Shown: piece after piece, positions 21,789 to 31,206 of the stretch
How the letters are laid out: every line of letters begins with the position of its first letter
Position numbering within the stretch: the first letter of the stretch is position 1
From: Staphylococcus equorum
GTDB lineage: Bacteria > Bacillota > Bacilli > Staphylococcales > Staphylococcaceae
Length of the DNA: 64,000 bases
NCBI RefSeq assembly: GCF_001747895.1
Contig: NZ_LNNB01000026.1
Coordinates: 1 to 64,000, forward strand
Reading direction: 5' to 3'
The notes under the pieces: generated by a model
Told to the model about the DNA's origin: nothing
Databases searched by the model: none
The model's input: only the letters and a program-made list of their open reading frames with translations
Made by a program: the position numbers and the translations under genes

Positions 21789-22358
21789 ATGTTTGATAGA
21801 ATTCACAGCAATGAATGTACAACCTATTCGAAGCATCGATTACAAAGTGAAACTGATGTAGAACAAATTATTGATGAAATCACACCATTGATTAATAAAA
21901 GATTAAATCATTTTTCAGTTCATCCGAGTGACAAAGAAGATTTGTGCCAAGAAGTACTTTTGAAATTGTATGGTGCGTTAAGCCGTTTTGATTTTACAGA
22001 AGCTACACCTTTAGAACATTATGTCAATTGCGTTATAAAAAATGTGAGAAATGATTATATACGCAAAAAAATGTATACACGACGGCGTCAAGAAATGCTT
22101 GTGAATGAATTTATAGTTGCTTATAATAATTCGAAATCTGAACAACCTATAGACAGATACATCATTGCACGGGAAATATCTTCGCAATTAAAACAGTGCT
22201 TGAAAAGGCTAACCGATTTAGAACAACGCATTATAAGTTATATTTTAATAGACTATAAACCACAGGAAATTGCACAAATTTTAAATTTAAACACCAAAGT
22301 AGTTTACAATGCCATACATCGTTGTAAAATAAAGATAAGACGTTGTTTGGAAAAATGA
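21789..22358 (+). CDS. sigH: Sigma factor H (ComX-like)
   Basis: This 189-residue sigma-70-family protein has region 2 (about 40-105, DKEDLCQEVLLKLYGALSRFDF) and region 4 (about 130-185, LTDLEQRIISYILIDYKPQEIAQIL..VVYNAIHRCK). In staphylococci SigH drives competence genes and is normally cryptic. Its position between rae1 and rpmG-secE-nusG is the conserved sigH locus. It differs from the S. aureus protein far more than its neighbours do, which is usual for this fast-evolving gene. AGGAAAGGA precedes the ATG. Expression in staphylococci is known to depend on rare rearrangements or post-transcriptional release; nothing of that kind is visible here. Confidence 0.9.
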   Translation: MFDRIHSNECTTYSKHRLQSETDVEQIIDEITPLINKRLNHFSVHPSDKEDLCQEVLLKLYGALSRFDFTEATPLEHYVNCVIKNVRNDYIRKKMYTRRRQEMLVNEFIVAYNNSKSEQPIDRYIIAREISSQLKQCLKRLTDLEQRIISYILIDYKPQEIAQILNLNTKVVYNAIHRCKIKIRRCLEK

Positions 22359-22432
22359 AAATATGTATTGAAACCAAGCTGTATGTCGTGCCACTATCAC
22401 GAAAATAGCATGGTTGAGTGGATTGTTGATAA

Positions 22433-22462
22433 TTGACAATTGACTCAGAAGTTCTGTATAGT
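22433..22462 (+). promoter_or_regulatory. Promoter of rpmG-secE-nusG
   Basis: TTGACA (22433-22438) and TATAGT (22457-22462) are separated by 18 bp and lie about 30 bp before the rpmG start. The preceding bases contain a TTGATAATTGACAATTGAC stretch that offers overlapping -35 hexamers. Confidence 0.7.
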
Positions 22463-22495
22463 AGATTGGTATTATAATGAGTAAGGTGAAGTCTA

Positions 22496-22639
22496 ATGAA
22501 AAAAGTACCACTGAATTGTGAAGTCTGCGGCAGTAGAAATTATAATGTTCCGAAACAAAGTAACCTTACATCTAGAATGACATTAAAAAAATATTGTCCG
22601 AGATGTAATGCACATACGATGCACAAGGAATCAAAATAA
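22496..22639 (+). CDS. rpmG: 50S ribosomal protein L33, zinc-binding type
   Basis: This short gene encodes 47 residues (MKKVPLNCEVCGSRNYNV..., ending HTMHKESK). The CxxC pairs C8/C11 and C34/C37 mark the zinc-binding form of L33. AAGGTG lies 7 nt before the ATG. The rpmG-secE-nusG order is conserved in Firmicutes. Other L33 paralogues probably exist elsewhere in the genome. Confidence 0.95.
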   Translation: MKKVPLNCEVCGSRNYNVPKQSNLTSRMTLKKYCPRCNAHTMHKESK

Positions 22640-22769
22640 TAAGATGACATATTAAGTGATCAGTTGAGTGAATATATCTTTTCAACTAAGTTGAGAGTAT
22701 TGTATTTGCTTGATTTGTTGTATGGAATAAGCAAATAAGGAATAACGAAATAATACGGAGGTCTTGTTA

Positions 22770-22949
22770 ATGGCTAAAAAAGAAAATTTCTTCCAAGGCG
22801 TAAAGTCAGAAATGGAAAAGACAAGTTGGCCGACGAAAGAAGAATTATTTAAGTACACAGTCATTGTTGTAGCTACAGTAGTATTTTTCTTAGTGTTCTT
22901 CTATGCCTTAGACTTAGGAATTGGTAGAATTATAGAGTTAATTAAATAG
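22770..22949 (+). CDS. secE: Preprotein translocase subunit SecE
   Basis: This is a 59-residue single-span subunit of the SecYEG channel. It consists of an amphipathic cytoplasmic helix with [15 protein letters not shown], the hallmark of the family, and one transmembrane helix (about 33-52). CGGAGGT at 22756-22762 precedes the ATG at 22770 by seven bases. A TTG at 22764 in frame overlaps that site and is unlikely. Confidence 0.95.
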   Translation: MAKKENFFQGVKSEMEKTSWPTKEELFKYTVIVVATVVFFLVFFYALDLGIGRIIELIK

Positions 22950-22963
22950 ATAGGAGTGACGAC

Positions 22964-23512
22964 ATGTCTGAAGAAGTTGACGCAAAGCGTTGGTATGCTG
23001 TGCATACTTATTCTGGTTATGAGAATAAAGTTAAAAAGAATTTAGAAAAACGTGTTGAATCTATGAATATGACAGAAAAAATATTCAGAGTTGTTATACC
23101 GGAAGAGGAAGAAACACAAGTTAAAGATGGTAAAGCCAAAACATTAACTAAAAAAACATTCCCTGGTTATGTATTAGTTGAATTAGTGATGACTGATGAA
23201 TCATGGTATATCGTGAGAAATACACCTGGTGTAACAGGATTTGTTGGTTCAGCTGGTTCTGGATCTAAACCTAACCCATTACTTCCAGATGAAGCACGTT
23301 TCATTCTTAAACAAATGGGCATGAAAGAGAAGACAATTGATGTTCAATTGGATTTAGGTGAACAAGTGAGAGTTAAATCAGGTCCATTTGCTAATCAAGT
23401 TGGTGAAGTTCAAGAAATTGAGGCTGATAAATTCAAACTTACTGTTCTTGTAGACATGTTTGGTAGAGAAACACCAGTAGAAGTAGAATTTGATCAAGTT
23501 GAAAAACTATAA
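22964..23512 (+). CDS. nusG: Transcription elongation/termination factor NusG
   Basis: This 182-residue protein has an NGN domain (RWYAVHTYSGYENKVKKNL at the start) that binds the polymerase clamp and a C-terminal KOW domain (about 130-182, GEQVRVKSGPFANQVGEV) that contacts Rho or S10. AGGAGTG precedes the ATG. It is the last gene of the rpmG operon; no ordinary terminator follows, only the run of double-hairpin repeats. Confidence 0.97.
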   Translation: MSEEVDAKRWYAVHTYSGYENKVKKNLEKRVESMNMTEKIFRVVIPEEEETQVKDGKAKTLTKKTFPGYVLVELVMTDESWYIVRNTPGVTGFVGSAGSGSKPNPLLPDEARFILKQMGMKEKTIDVQLDLGEQVRVKSGPFANQVGEVQEIEADKFKLTVLVDMFGRETPVEVEFDQVEKL

Positions 23513-23519
23513 ATGATTA

Positions 23520-23578
23520 CAAGTGCTAAGGCACTTGCATAAGTGGCACTAATCCCGCTAAAGCGAGAAGAGCCACTT
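23520..23578 (+). repeat. Double-hairpin repeat, copy 6
   Basis: Hairpin one is CAAGTGC/GCACTTG (23520-23537). Hairpin two is AAGTGGC (23541-23547) / GCCACTT (23572-23578) with inner stem CGCT/AGCG. It starts seven bases after the nusG stop codon, so it is at the 3' end of that transcript. Confidence 0.78.
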
Positions 23579-23581
23579 TAC

Positions 23582-23622
23582 ATGCATAAGAAGACCTAAT
23601 CACTAAAGTGATAAGGTTTAGT
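23582..23622 (+). repeat. Double-hairpin repeat, copy 7 (second hairpin only)
   Basis: ATGCATAAGAAG leads into ACCT (23594-23597) / AGGT (23614-23617) around the inner stem ATCACT/AGTGAT. The first hairpin is missing. Confidence 0.7.
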
Positions 23623-23634
23623 AAAAGGATTACC

Positions 23635-23689
23635 TGAGCTGGAGCTCATGCATAACAACATCTAATCACTAAAGTGATAAGGTCTAGTA
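23635..23689 (+). repeat. Double-hairpin repeat, copy 8
   Basis: Hairpin one is TGAGCT/AGCTCA (23635-23648). Hairpin two keeps the inner stem ATCACT/AGTGAT (23665-23678), but its outer stem is eroded. Copies 7 and 8 are near-identical tandem units of about 60 bp from the inner stem onward (including GTAAAAGGATTACCTGAGCT). Confidence 0.72.
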
Positions 23690-23700
23690 AAAGGATTACC

Positions 23701-23757
23701 TGAGCTGAAGCTCATGCATAAGAAGACCTAATCAATGAAATTGATAAGGTCTTCTTT
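23701..23757 (+). repeat. Double-hairpin repeat, copy 9
   Basis: Hairpin one is TGAGCT/AGCTCA (23701-23714). Hairpin two has a 9-bp outer stem AGAAGACCT (23721-23729) / AGGTCTTCT (23747-23755) and inner stem ATCAAT/ATTGAT. Compared with copies 7 and 8, the inner stem has changed on both sides so that pairing is kept. It is followed by TTTAAAAAAG. Confidence 0.78.
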
Positions 23758-23777
23758 AAAAAAGTTACACTTTACCA

Positions 23778-23807
23778 TTGCGTAATCAAACGGGTTAATG
23801 GTATAAT
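23778..23807 (+). promoter_or_regulatory. Promoter of rplK-rplA
   Basis: TTGCGT (23778-23783) and a perfect TATAAT (23802-23807) are separated by 18 bp and lie immediately upstream of the structured rplK leader. Confidence 0.65.
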
Positions 23808-23810
23808 ACT

Positions 23811-23887
23811 GTGGTCGCGCTCATAGAGCGTTCATTTCGTCACGAAATGTAGAAGAGTGGGAGGACAAAACTGAGTCCTGTGACCAC
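23811..23887 (+). promoter_or_regulatory. Structured rplK leader, candidate ribosomal-protein L1 site
   Basis: The leader can fold into a multi-branch structure closed by GTGGTC (23811-23816) / GACCAC (23882-23887). It encloses hairpins CGCTC/GAGCG, CATTTCG/CGAAATG and AGGAC/GTCCT. The last arm begins GTGGGAGGAC, resembling the L1-binding segment GGTGGGAT of the 23S rRNA in this window. L1 represses the L11-L1 operon in many bacteria, so translational feedback is plausible but unproven. Confidence 0.55.
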
Positions 23888-23913
23888 ATCACGATATCAA
23901 GGAGGTGCACATC

Positions 23914-24336
23914 GTGGCTAAAAAAGTAGAAAAAGTAGTTAAATTACAAATTCCTGCAGGTAAAGCAAATCCAGCACCACCAGTTGGTCCGGCATTAGGT
24001 CAAGCAGGTGTGAATATTATGGGATTCTGTAAGGAATTCAACGCACGTACACAAGAAGACGTAGGTTTAATCATACCGGTAGAAATTAGTGTTTATGAAG
24101 ATCGTTCATTTACATTTATTACAAAAACACCACCGGCTCCAGTACTACTTAAAAAAGCTGCTGGCGTTGAAAAAGGCTCAGGCGAACCTAATAAAAACAA
24201 AGTAGCAACAGTAACTAAAGATCAAGTACGTGAAATTGCAAACCAAAAAATGCAAGATTTAAACGCTGCAGACGAAGAAGCAGCTATACGTATTATCGAA
24301 GGTACTGCTCGTAGTATGGGTATTACAGTTCAATAA
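23914..24336 (+). CDS. rplK: 50S ribosomal protein L11
   Basis: L11 forms the GTPase-associated stalk base with 23S rRNA and is the target region of thiopeptides. From the GTG at 23914 it has 140 residues, the staphylococcal length. It starts [20 protein letters not shown], which includes the N-terminal proline-rich [11 protein letters not shown] motif, and ends in the RNA-binding domain. GGAGGTG lies six bases upstream. An earlier in-frame ATG at 23905 overlaps this site and is excluded. Confidence 0.97.
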   Translation: MAKKVEKVVKLQIPAGKANPAPPVGPALGQAGVNIMGFCKEFNARTQEDVGLIIPVEISVYEDRSFTFITKTPPAPVLLKKAAGVEKGSGEPNKNKVATVTKDQVREIANQKMQDLNAADEEAAIRIIEGTARSMGITVQ

Positions 24337-24372
24337 TTAAAATGAGTAATGAAAACATAGATTGACGATAGA

Positions 24373-24520
24373 AGCAGATGACAGAAAAGACAAACATGAT
24401 GACAGCATTCAATATTGTCGTAATATGAGGAATAAATGTCATTTATTATTAAACCTCTCTGTTATCTGCTCTTAACTTGTGAAAACAAGTAAATGTGGGA
24501 GGGAATTCCGCTAAAACCAC
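24373..24520 (+). promoter_or_regulatory. Structured rplK-rplA spacer with candidate L1 site
   Basis: A long-range helix can form between AGCAGATGACAGA (from 24373) and its near-complement ending ATCTGCT at 24470. Downstream, GTGGGAGG (24495-24502) opens a small hairpin closed by GTGG/CCAC (24495-24498 / 24517-24520), just before the rplA ribosome-binding site. The same GTGGGAGG string occurs in the rplK leader, which supports a shared protein ligand, most simply L1. Confidence 0.5.
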
Positions 24521-24537
24521 TGAAGGAGGAACATGAA

Positions 24538-25233
24538 ATGGCTAAAAAAAGCAAAAGATATCAAGAAGTAGCTAGCAAAATCGATCGTGAAAAACACTAC
24601 AGTGTTGAAGAAGCGATTGCATTAGCTAAAGAAACAAACATTGCTAACTTTGACGCATCAGTTGAAGTAGCATTCCGTTTAGGTATTGATACACGTAAAA
24701 ATGATCAACAAATCCGTGGAGCAGTAGTACTTCCAAACGGTACTGGTAAATCACAAAGTGTATTAGTATTCGCAAAAGGCGAAAAAGCAGCTGAAGCAGA
24801 AGCAGCAGGTGCTGATTTCGTTGGTGAAGGCGAATACGTAGAAAAAATCCAACAAGGTTGGTTTGACTTCGACGTAGTAGTAGCTACACCAGACATGATG
24901 GGCGAAGTTGGTAAACTTGGTCGCGTATTAGGACCTAAAGGTTTAATGCCAAACCCTAAAACTGGAACAGTAACTATGGATGTTACTAAAGCAGTTGAAG
25001 AAATTAAAGCTGGTAAAGTTGAATACCGTGCTGAAAAATCAGGTATCGTTCATGCATCAATTGGTAAAACATCATTTGATACTGAAAAATTAGTTGAAAA
25101 CTTCAGAACTTTACAAGACGTTTTAACTAAATTAAAACCTGCATCAGCTAAAGGTACTTACTTCAAATCTGTTGCTGTAACAACAACAATGGGTCCTGGA
25201 GTTAAAGTTGACACATCAGGCTTTAAACTATAA
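24538..25233 (+). CDS. rplA: 50S ribosomal protein L1
   Basis: L1 binds the mobile stalk of 23S rRNA near the E site and usually represses its own operon. From the ATG at 24538 it has 231 residues, as expected. The segment [16 protein letters not shown] is the family signature. GGAGGAA precedes the start by seven bases. An in-frame extension to 24493 has no ribosome-binding site and would run through the leader hairpin. Confidence 0.97.
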   Translation: MAKKSKRYQEVASKIDREKHYSVEEAIALAKETNIANFDASVEVAFRLGIDTRKNDQQIRGAVVLPNGTGKSQSVLVFAKGEKAAEAEAAGADFVGEGEYVEKIQQGWFDFDVVVATPDMMGEVGKLGRVLGPKGLMPNPKTGTVTMDVTKAVEEIKAGKVEYRAEKSGIVHASIGKTSFDTEKLVENFRTLQDVLTKLKPASAKGTYFKSVAVTTTMGPGVKVDTSGFKL

Positions 25234-25289
25234 TTATTAACATAAAATATTTTGAGGTTGAAAGTATTGCTTTCCGCCTCAAATAAATA

Positions 25290-25318
25290 TTGACATAACA
25301 CATGAAACCAGTTATATT
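25290..25318 (+). promoter_or_regulatory. Promoter of rplJ-rplL
   Basis: A consensus -35 TTGACA (25290-25295), a 17-bp spacer and -10 TATATT (25313-25318) lie immediately upstream of the L10 leader. Confidence 0.85.
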
Positions 25319-25329
25319 GGTTAATGTAT

Positions 25330-25458
25330 TATTTTACCTAAGACAGTAGGAGTTAGTGATAACTTAAAATTATATCCTGCCGAGGCTAAAATTGACTTGA
25401 ACGTGAAGAATTTAGATCTTTCAAGCACTTTTTGCCACGGGTAGAAAGTGCTTTTTTT
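25330..25458 (+). promoter_or_regulatory. L10 ribosomal protein leader with attenuator
   Basis: The leader contains the known L10-leader core: AGACAGTAGGAG pairing with ATCCTGCCGAGG across a short hairpin (about 25335-25385). In other bacteria this core binds the L10-(L12) complex. It is followed by an intrinsic terminator, AGCACTTT (25424-25431) / AAAGTGCT (25445-25452) with seven T. Excess L10 should favour termination before rplJ. The unit spans nearly the whole rplA-rplJ gap. Confidence 0.9.
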
Positions 25459-25528
25459 ATTGAGTAATGTTTGTAAGGACAGTGGCTCAAGATAAAAAGC
25501 ACCAAACTAAATCTATGGAGGTGTCTAA

Positions 25529-26038
25529 ATGTCTGCTATCATCGATGCAAAACAACAACAAGTTGATATCATTGCAGAACAACTTAAAAACTCAGTATCT
25601 ACAGTTATCGTTGACTATCGTGGTCTAAGCGTTGCTGAAGTAACTGAATTACGTTCGCAATTACGTGAAGCTGGTGTTGAGTATAAAGTTTACAAAAACA
25701 CTATGGTTCGCCGTGCAGCTGAACAAGCTGGTATTGACGGTTTAAATGAATTCTTAGTAGGTCCTACTGCAATCGCAACTTCAACTGAAGATGTAGTTGC
25801 TCCAGCGAAAGTTATCGCGGGATTCGCTAAAGAACATAAAGCATTAGAAGTTAAAACAGGTGTTATGGAAGGCAATGTTATCTCAGCAGAACAAGTTAAC
25901 ACTGTTGGTACATTACCATCACACGACGGTCTTGTTTCTATGCTTTTATCAGTATTACAAGCTCCAGTACGCAACTTCGCTTATGCGGTTAAAGCAATTG
26001 GAGAAGAAAAAGAAGGAAAAGAAGAAAGCGCTGAATAA
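25529..26038 (+). CDS. rplJ: 50S ribosomal protein L10
   Basis: L10 anchors the L7/L12 dimers on the ribosome. The 169 residues contain the N-terminal RNA-binding domain ([27 protein letters not shown]) and end in the C-terminal helix that carries L12. The tail [11 protein letters not shown] is acidic and slightly longer than in S. aureus. TGGAGGTG precedes the ATG. It is transcribed with rplL, 40 bp downstream, under the L10 leader. Confidence 0.97.
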   Translation: MSAIIDAKQQQVDIIAEQLKNSVSTVIVDYRGLSVAEVTELRSQLREAGVEYKVYKNTMVRRAAEQAGIDGLNEFLVGPTAIATSTEDVVAPAKVIAGFAKEHKALEVKTGVMEGNVISAEQVNTVGTLPSHDGLVSMLLSVLQAPVRNFAYAVKAIGEEKEGKEESAE

Positions 26039-26078
26039 TTGCGCATAAACTAATAACAATTAATGGAGGAATATTAAA

Positions 26079-26447
26079 ATGGCTAATCAAGAACAAATCA
26101 TTGAAGCAATCAAAGAAATGTCAGTTTTAGAATTAAACGACTTAGTAAAAGCAATTGAAGAAGAATTTGGTGTAACTGCAGCAGCTCCAGTAGCAGCAGC
26201 AGGCGCAGCAGGTGGCGGCGACGCTGAAGCTGAACAAACTGAATTCAACGTTGAATTAACTTCAGCTGGATCATCTAAAATCAAAGTTGTTAAAGCAGTT
26301 AAAGAAGCAACTGGTCTTGGATTAAAAGACGCTAAAGGTTTAGTTGACGATGCTCCTAAAGTAATCAAAGAAGGACTAGCTAAAGAAGACGCTGAAGAAC
26401 TTAAAGCAACTTTAGAAGAAGCTGGCGCTACAGTAGAAATCAAATAA
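26079..26447 (+). CDS. rplL: 50S ribosomal protein L7/L12
   Basis: This 122-residue stalk protein recruits translational GTPases. An N-terminal dimerisation domain (1-32), an Ala/Gly hinge ([18 protein letters not shown], about 37-54) and the C-terminal domain with [20 protein letters not shown] are all present. TGGAGGA precedes the ATG. Confidence 0.98.
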   Translation: MANQEQIIEAIKEMSVLELNDLVKAIEEEFGVTAAAPVAAAGAAGGGDAEAEQTEFNVELTSAGSSKIKVVKAVKEATGLGLKDAKGLVDDAPKVIKEGLAKEDAEELKATLEEAGATVEIK

Positions 26448-26567
26448 TTTTTGCTGTCTAACAGTTAATAATTATATATTGAAGATGATACAAGCAGCTT
26501 AATACATCGCTACTTCGGTACGCTGATTTTAAGTGAAATGTATTTTATCTGAAATCTTTGAGAAATG

Positions 26568-26597
26568 AAAACCCCGTTATTAGTATAACGGGGTTTT
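26568..26597. terminator. Terminator after rplL
   Basis: A 13-bp perfect stem AAAACCCCGTTAT / ATAACGGGGTTTT closes a 4-nt loop and can work in both directions. Between rplL and this stem, an additional hairpin with a TAC-TTCG-GTA tip (near 26508-26518) can form. Confidence 0.92.
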
Positions 26598-26705
26598 ATC
26601 TTATTTGATCTATATCTATGGTTTGCACTGTGGCTAGACCACGATGTGATGTATGAAATGGGTATAGTATTAATCTAAGAATAATTAGATTAAAGAGGTG
26701 TAGTC

Positions 26706-27314
26706 ATGAGTCATTATTATGATGAAAATCCTGAAGTAGAAAGTGATGAGTTGCTTTTTACGTACTCCTACGATAACTGTAAATTAGAGCTAGTAACGGA
26801 TTCGGGCGTCTTTTCAAAAGGAAAGATTGACTTTGGTTCCGATTTATTAGTAAAAACTTTTTTGAAAGCATATCCTCCTGGTCCTACTAAACGCATCTTG
26901 GATGTTGGTTGTGGTTATGGCCCTATCGGTTTAATGATTGCAAAAACTTCCCCGCATCATGAAGTGACGATGGTTGATGTTAATCAACGTGCACTATCAT
27001 TATCAAGAAAAAACAGAAAAAAGAACCGTATAGACAATGTGGAAATCAAAGAAAGTGATGGTTTATCACAGGTAGACGCTGACGCTTATGATTTTATGCT
27101 GACTAATCCACCGATTAGAGCAGGGAAAAAAGTCGTTCACAGCATTTTAGAAGACGCATATAAGGTATTAAAACAAGGTGGCGCGCTTTATGTCGTAATT
27201 CAAAAAAAGCAGGGCATGCCATCAGCAAAGCAAAAAATGGAAGACACTTTTAACAATGTAGAAGTCTTAGCAAAAGACAAAGGTTACTACATTTTAAGAA
27301 GCACGAAAGCTTGA
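26706..27314 (+). CDS. RsmC-like class I methyltransferase (YbxB family)
   Basis: This 202-residue SAM-dependent methyltransferase has motif I as ILDVGCGYGPIGL (about 61-73), an acidic adenosine contact in VTMVDVNQRA, and the N6/N2-methylase motif LTNPPIRAGK (about 130-139). NPPxRAG is typical of the RsmC group that makes m2G1207 in 16S rRNA, but the homologue beside rpoB has one domain rather than two, so its target is only inferred to be rRNA. The start is preceded by AGAGGTG. Confidence 0.85.
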   Translation: MSHYYDENPEVESDELLFTYSYDNCKLELVTDSGVFSKGKIDFGSDLLVKTFLKAYPPGPTKRILDVGCGYGPIGLMIAKTSPHHEVTMVDVNQRALSLSRKNRKKNRIDNVEIKESDGLSQVDADAYDFMLTNPPIRAGKKVVHSILEDAYKVLKQGGALYVVIQKKQGMPSAKQKMEDTFNNVEVLAKDKGYYILRSTKA

Positions 27315-27401
27315 TTTAAAAGTATCAATCTGATATAGTAATAGAATGTAAAAATTTATGTTCAATAAGTGTGTACTTTTACGTGTAAATGAACAATGTA
27401 T

Positions 27402-27459
27402 ATGAGGTAAAATGGAAAATGGTGTCATTTGGTATGCTACCGTTTTCTTTTTATCTCAT
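27402..27459 (+). promoter_or_regulatory. Long hairpin with embedded terminator upstream of rpoB
   Basis: ATGAGGTAAAATGGAAAATG and the following GT pair almost throughout with the segment ending CTCAT at 27459, giving a helix of about 20 bp. The upper part, GAAAATGGT (27415-27423) / ACCGTTTTC (27439-27447), is directly followed by five T, so it also reads as an intrinsic terminator. It lies 55 bp before the rpoB start and could attenuate rpoBC. A short open frame over this stretch is not a gene. Confidence 0.55.
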
Positions 27460-27513
27460 TATATTGGCTCATTTAGTAAAAGTAAACACGCAATTTTTGA
27501 GGGGTGAATCTGT

Positions 27514-30500
27514 TTGGCAGGTCAATTTGTCCAATATGGAAGACATCGTAAACGTAGAAACTATGCGAGAATTTCAGAGGTATTAGAATTACCGAATTTA
27601 ATTGAGATTCAGACTGAGTCTTACGAGTGGTTCTTAGAAGAAGGTTTATTAGAAATGTTTAGAGACATTTCTCCGATTGAAGATTTCACAGGCAATCTTT
27701 CTTTAGAGTTTGTAGATTATAGACTCGGAGAACCGAAATATGATTTAGAAGAATCAAAAAACCGTGATACAACGTATTCTGCACCTCTACGTGTAAAAGT
27801 ACGTCTAATCATCAAAGAAACTGGCGAAGTGAAAGAGCAAGAAGTATTTATGGGCGATTTCCCATTAATGACAGATACAGGTACATTCGTAATAAATGGT
27901 GCTGAACGTGTAATCGTTTCACAATTAGTTCGTTCACCATCCGTATACTTCAATGAAAAACTAGATAAAAATGGTCGTACAAACTTCGATGCAACAATTA
28001 TTCCTAACCGTGGTGCATGGTTAGAATATGAAACTGATGCGAAAGATGTTGTTTATGTACGTATTGATAGAACAAGAAAATTACCATTAACAGTATTATT
28101 ACGTGCTTTAGGTTTCTCAACTGATCAAGAAATCGTTGATCTTTTAGGTGAAAACGAGTACCTACGTAATACTTTAGAAAAAGATGGTACTGAAAATACT
28201 GATCAAGCATTATTAGAAATTTATGAGCGCTTACGCCCTGGCGAACCGCCTACAGTTGAAAATGCTAAGAGCTTATTATATTCTCGTTTCTTTGATCCGA
28301 AACGTTATGACTTAGCTAGTGTAGGTCGTTACAAAGCGAATAAAAAACTTCATTTGAAACACCGTTTATTCAATCAGAAATTAGCTGAACCAATTGTTAA
28401 TACTGAAACAGGTGAAATTGTAGCTGAAGAAGGTACAGTCTTAGATCGTCGTAATTTAGATGAAGTTATGGATGTACTAGAAGCAAATGCAAATAGTGAA
28501 GTCTTTGAATTAGAAGGTACTGTTATTGATGAACCTGTTGAGATTCAATCAATCAAAGTTTACGTTCCGAACGATGAAGAAGGACGTACAACTACAGTGA
28601 TTGGTAATGCTTTCCCTGATTCAGAAGTGAAATGCATTACACCAGCAGATATTATTGCATCAATGTCATACTTCTTTAACTTATTAAGTGGTATTGGCTT
28701 TACAGATGATATTGACCATTTAGGTAATCGTCGTCTACGTTCAGTAGGGGAACTATTACAAAATCAATTCCGTATTGGTTTATCAAGAATGGAACGTGTT
28801 GTACGTGAGAGAATGTCTATCCAAGACACTGATTCTGTTACGCCTCAACAACTAATCAATATTCGTCCTGTTATTGCATCTATTAAAGAATTCTTTGGTA
28901 GTTCTCAATTATCACAATTCATGGACCAAGCCAATCCATTAGCTGAGTTAACACATAAACGTCGTTTATCAGCATTAGGACCCGGCGGTTTAACACGTGA
29001 ACGTGCTCAAATGGAAGTACGTGACGTTCACTATTCTCACTATGGTCGTATGTGTCCAATCGAAACACCAGAGGGTCCGAATATCGGACTTATCAACTCA
29101 CTTTCTAGTTACGCGCGTGTGAATGAATTTGGTTTCATTGAAACACCTTACCGTAAAGTAGATCTTGAAACACATTCAATCACAGATCAAATTGACTACT
29201 TAACTGCTGACGAAGAAGATAGCTATGTAGTAGCTCAAGCAAACTCTGTATTAGATGAAAATGGTCGTTTCGTAGAAGACGAAGTTGTTTGTCGTTTCCG
29301 TGGTAATAACACAGTTATGGCTAAAGAAAAAATGGATTACATGGATGTTTCACCTAAGCAAGTTGTTTCTGCTGCGACAGCATGTATTCCTTTCTTAGAA
29401 AATGATGACTCTAACCGTGCATTGATGGGTGCAAACATGCAACGTCAAGCAGTGCCATTGATGAATCCTGAATCACCATTTGTAGGTACTGGTATGGAGC
29501 ACGTGGCAGCACGTGACTCTGGTGCAGCAATTGTTGCTAAAAACAAAGGCCGTGTTGAACACGTTGAATCTAATGAAATTCTTGTTCGTCGACTTATTGA
29601 AGAAGATGGTCAAGAATATGAAGGCGAATTAGATCGCTATCCATTATCAAAATTTAAACGTTCAAATACTGGTACATGTTATAACCAAAGACCTATCATT
29701 GCTACTGGCGATGTAGTGGCTAAAGGCGAAATTTTAGCTGACGGTCCTTCAATGGAACTTGGTGAAATGGCATTAGGTAGAAACTTAGTTGTAGGTTTCA
29801 TGACTTGGGACGGTTATAACTACGAGGATGCTGTAATCATGAGTGAACGTCTAGTTAAAGATGACGTATACACTTCTATTCATATTGAAGAGTATGAATC
29901 TGAAGCACGTGATACAAAACTAGGACCTGAAGAAATCACTCGTGATATTCCTAACGTTTCAGATAGTGCACTTAAAAACTTAGATGACCGCGGTATTGTA
30001 TACGTAGGTGCTGAAGTTAATGATGGCGACATCTTAGTCGGTAAAGTAACGCCTAAAGGTGTAACAGAATTAACTGCAGAAGAACGTTTACTACATGCAA
30101 TCTTCGGTGAAAAAGCACGTGAAGTTCGCGATACATCATTACGCGTACCTCATGGTGCAGGTGGTATTGTTCTAGATGTTAAAGTCTTTAACCGTGAAGA
30201 AGGAGACGACACATTATCTCCAGGTGTTAACCAATTAGTTCGTGTTTATATCGTTCAAAAACGTAAAATACACGTTGGTGACAAAATGTGTGGTCGTCAT
30301 GGTAACAAGGGTGTAATTTCTAAACTTGTTCCTGAAGAAGATATGCCTTATTTACCAGACGGTACGCCAATCGATATCATGTTGAACCCACTTGGTGTTC
30401 CATCACGTATGAATATCGGACAAGTATTAGAGCTACACTTAGGTATGGCTGCTAAAAACTTAGGTATTCACGTTGCTTCACCAGTATTTGATGGTGCGAG

Positions 30501-31065
30501 TGATGACGATGTATGGTCAACAATTGAAGAAGCTGGTATGGCTCGTGACGGTAAGACGGTATTATATGACGGACGTACAGGTGAACCATTTGATAACAGA
30601 ATTTCAGTTGGTGTAATGTACATGCTGAAACTTGCTCACATGGTTGACGATAAATTACACGCACGTTCAACTGGACCTTACTCACTTGTTACGCAACAAC
30701 CACTTGGTGGTAAAGCACAATTTGGTGGACAACGTTTCGGTGAGATGGAAGTATGGGCACTTGAAGCATACGGTGCTGCATATACACTTCAAGAAATCTT
30801 AACTTACAAATCCGATGATACAGTAGGTCGTGTGAAAACATATGAAGCTATTGTTAAAGGTGAAAACATCACTAAACCAGGTGTTCCTGAATCATTCAGA
30901 GTATTGATGAAAGAATTACAAAGTTTAGGGTTAGACGTTAAGATTATGGACGAGCATGACAATGAAATTGACATGCAAGACACTGAAGATGATGATGTCG
31001 TTGAACGTAAAGTGGATCTTCAACAAAAAGAAGCGCCACAATCACAGAAAGAAATTACAGACTAA
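27514..31065 (+). CDS. rpoB: RNA polymerase beta subunit
   Basis: This is the catalytic beta subunit, 1183 residues, co-linear with S. aureus RpoB. It starts with TTG at 27514 behind GAGGGGTG ([19 protein letters not shown]). The rifampicin pocket is wild type: Q468, D471, H481 and S486 all carry the susceptible residue, and the numbering falls exactly on the S. aureus scheme. The C-terminal clamp-linking [19 protein letters not shown] motif is intact. rpoC follows 141 bp downstream. Confidence 0.98.
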   Translation: MAGQFVQYGRHRKRRNYARISEVLELPNLIEIQTESYEWFLEEGLLEMFRDISPIEDFTGNLSLEFVDYRLGEPKYDLEESKNRDTTYSAPLRVKVRLIIKETGEVKEQEVFMGDFPLMTDTGTFVINGAERVIVSQLVRSPSVYFNEKLDKNGRTNFDATIIPNRGAWLEYETDAKDVVYVRIDRTRKLPLTVLLRALGFSTDQEIVDLLGENEYLRNTLEKDGTENTDQALLEIYERLRPGEPPTVENAKSLLYSRFFDPKRYDLASVGRYKANKKLHLKHRLFNQKLAEPIVNTETGEIVAEEGTVLDRRNLDEVMDVLEANANSEVFELEGTVIDEPVEIQSIKVYVPNDEEGRTTTVIGNAFPDSEVKCITPADIIASMSYFFNLLSGIGFTDDIDHLGNRRLRSVGELLQNQFRIGLSRMERVVRERMSIQDTDSVTPQQLINIRPVIASIKEFFGSSQLSQFMDQANPLAELTHKRRLSALGPGGLTRERAQMEVRDVHYSHYGRMCPIETPEGPNIGLINSLSSYARVNEFGFIETPYRKVDLETHSITDQIDYLTADEEDSYVVAQANSVLDENGRFVEDEVVCRFRGNNTVMAKEKMDYMDVSPKQVVSAATACIPFLENDDSNRALMGANMQRQAVPLMNPESPFVGTGMEHVAARDSGAAIVAKNKGRVEHVESNEILVRRLIEEDGQEYEGELDRYPLSKFKRSNTGTCYNQRPIIATGDVVAKGEILADGPSMELGEMALGRNLVVGFMTWDGYNYEDAVIMSERLVKDDVYTSIHIEEYESEARDTKLGPEEITRDIPNVSDSALKNLDDRGIVYVGAEVNDGDILVGKVTPKGVTELTAEERLLHAIFGEKAREVRDTSLRVPHGAGGIVLDVKVFNREEGDDTLSPGVNQLVRVYIVQKRKIHVGDKMCGRHGNKGVISKLVPEEDMPYLPDGTPIDIMLNPLGVPSRMNIGQVLELHLGMAAKNLGIHVASPVFDGASDDDVWSTIEEAGMARDGKTVLYDGRTGEPFDNRISVGVMYMLKLAHMVDDKLHARSTGPYSLVTQQPLGGKAQFGGQRFGEMEVWALEAYGAAYTLQEILTYKSDDTVGRVKTYEAIVKGENITKPGVPESFRVLMKELQSLGLDVKIMDEHDNEIDMQDTEDDDVVERKVDLQQKEAPQSQKEITD

Positions 31066-31091
31066 TTGCATTTAAGTTTATAAAAGAATAC

Positions 31092-31137
31092 ACCAAGTTA
31101 AGGTACAATACATGTTTGTATTTGCCTTAATCTTGGT
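31092..31137 (+). other. rpoB-rpoC intercistronic hairpin
   Basis: A strong hairpin of stacked stems, ACCAAG/CTTGGT, TAAGG/CCTTA and AATAC/GTATT, fills the rpoB-rpoC gap. It has no T tract after it, so it is not a terminator. An RNase processing or mRNA-stabilising role is possible. Confidence 0.6.
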
Positions 31138-31206
31138 TATTCCATTATTGATATAGAGCAATCAATCAATTTGCACAGCTAATCTAAATTGAAGGAGGTA
31201 GGCTCC

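Noticed and set aside
23520..23757. Regular repeats between nusG and rplK as a possible CRISPR array
   Set aside because: The repeated units are imperfect, internally palindromic double hairpins without constant-length unique spacers, and no cas genes are near.
27389..27586. 65-residue open frame between the methyltransferase gene and rpoB
   Set aside because: It overlaps the start of rpoB in another frame and covers the leader hairpin; no ribosome-binding site is present.
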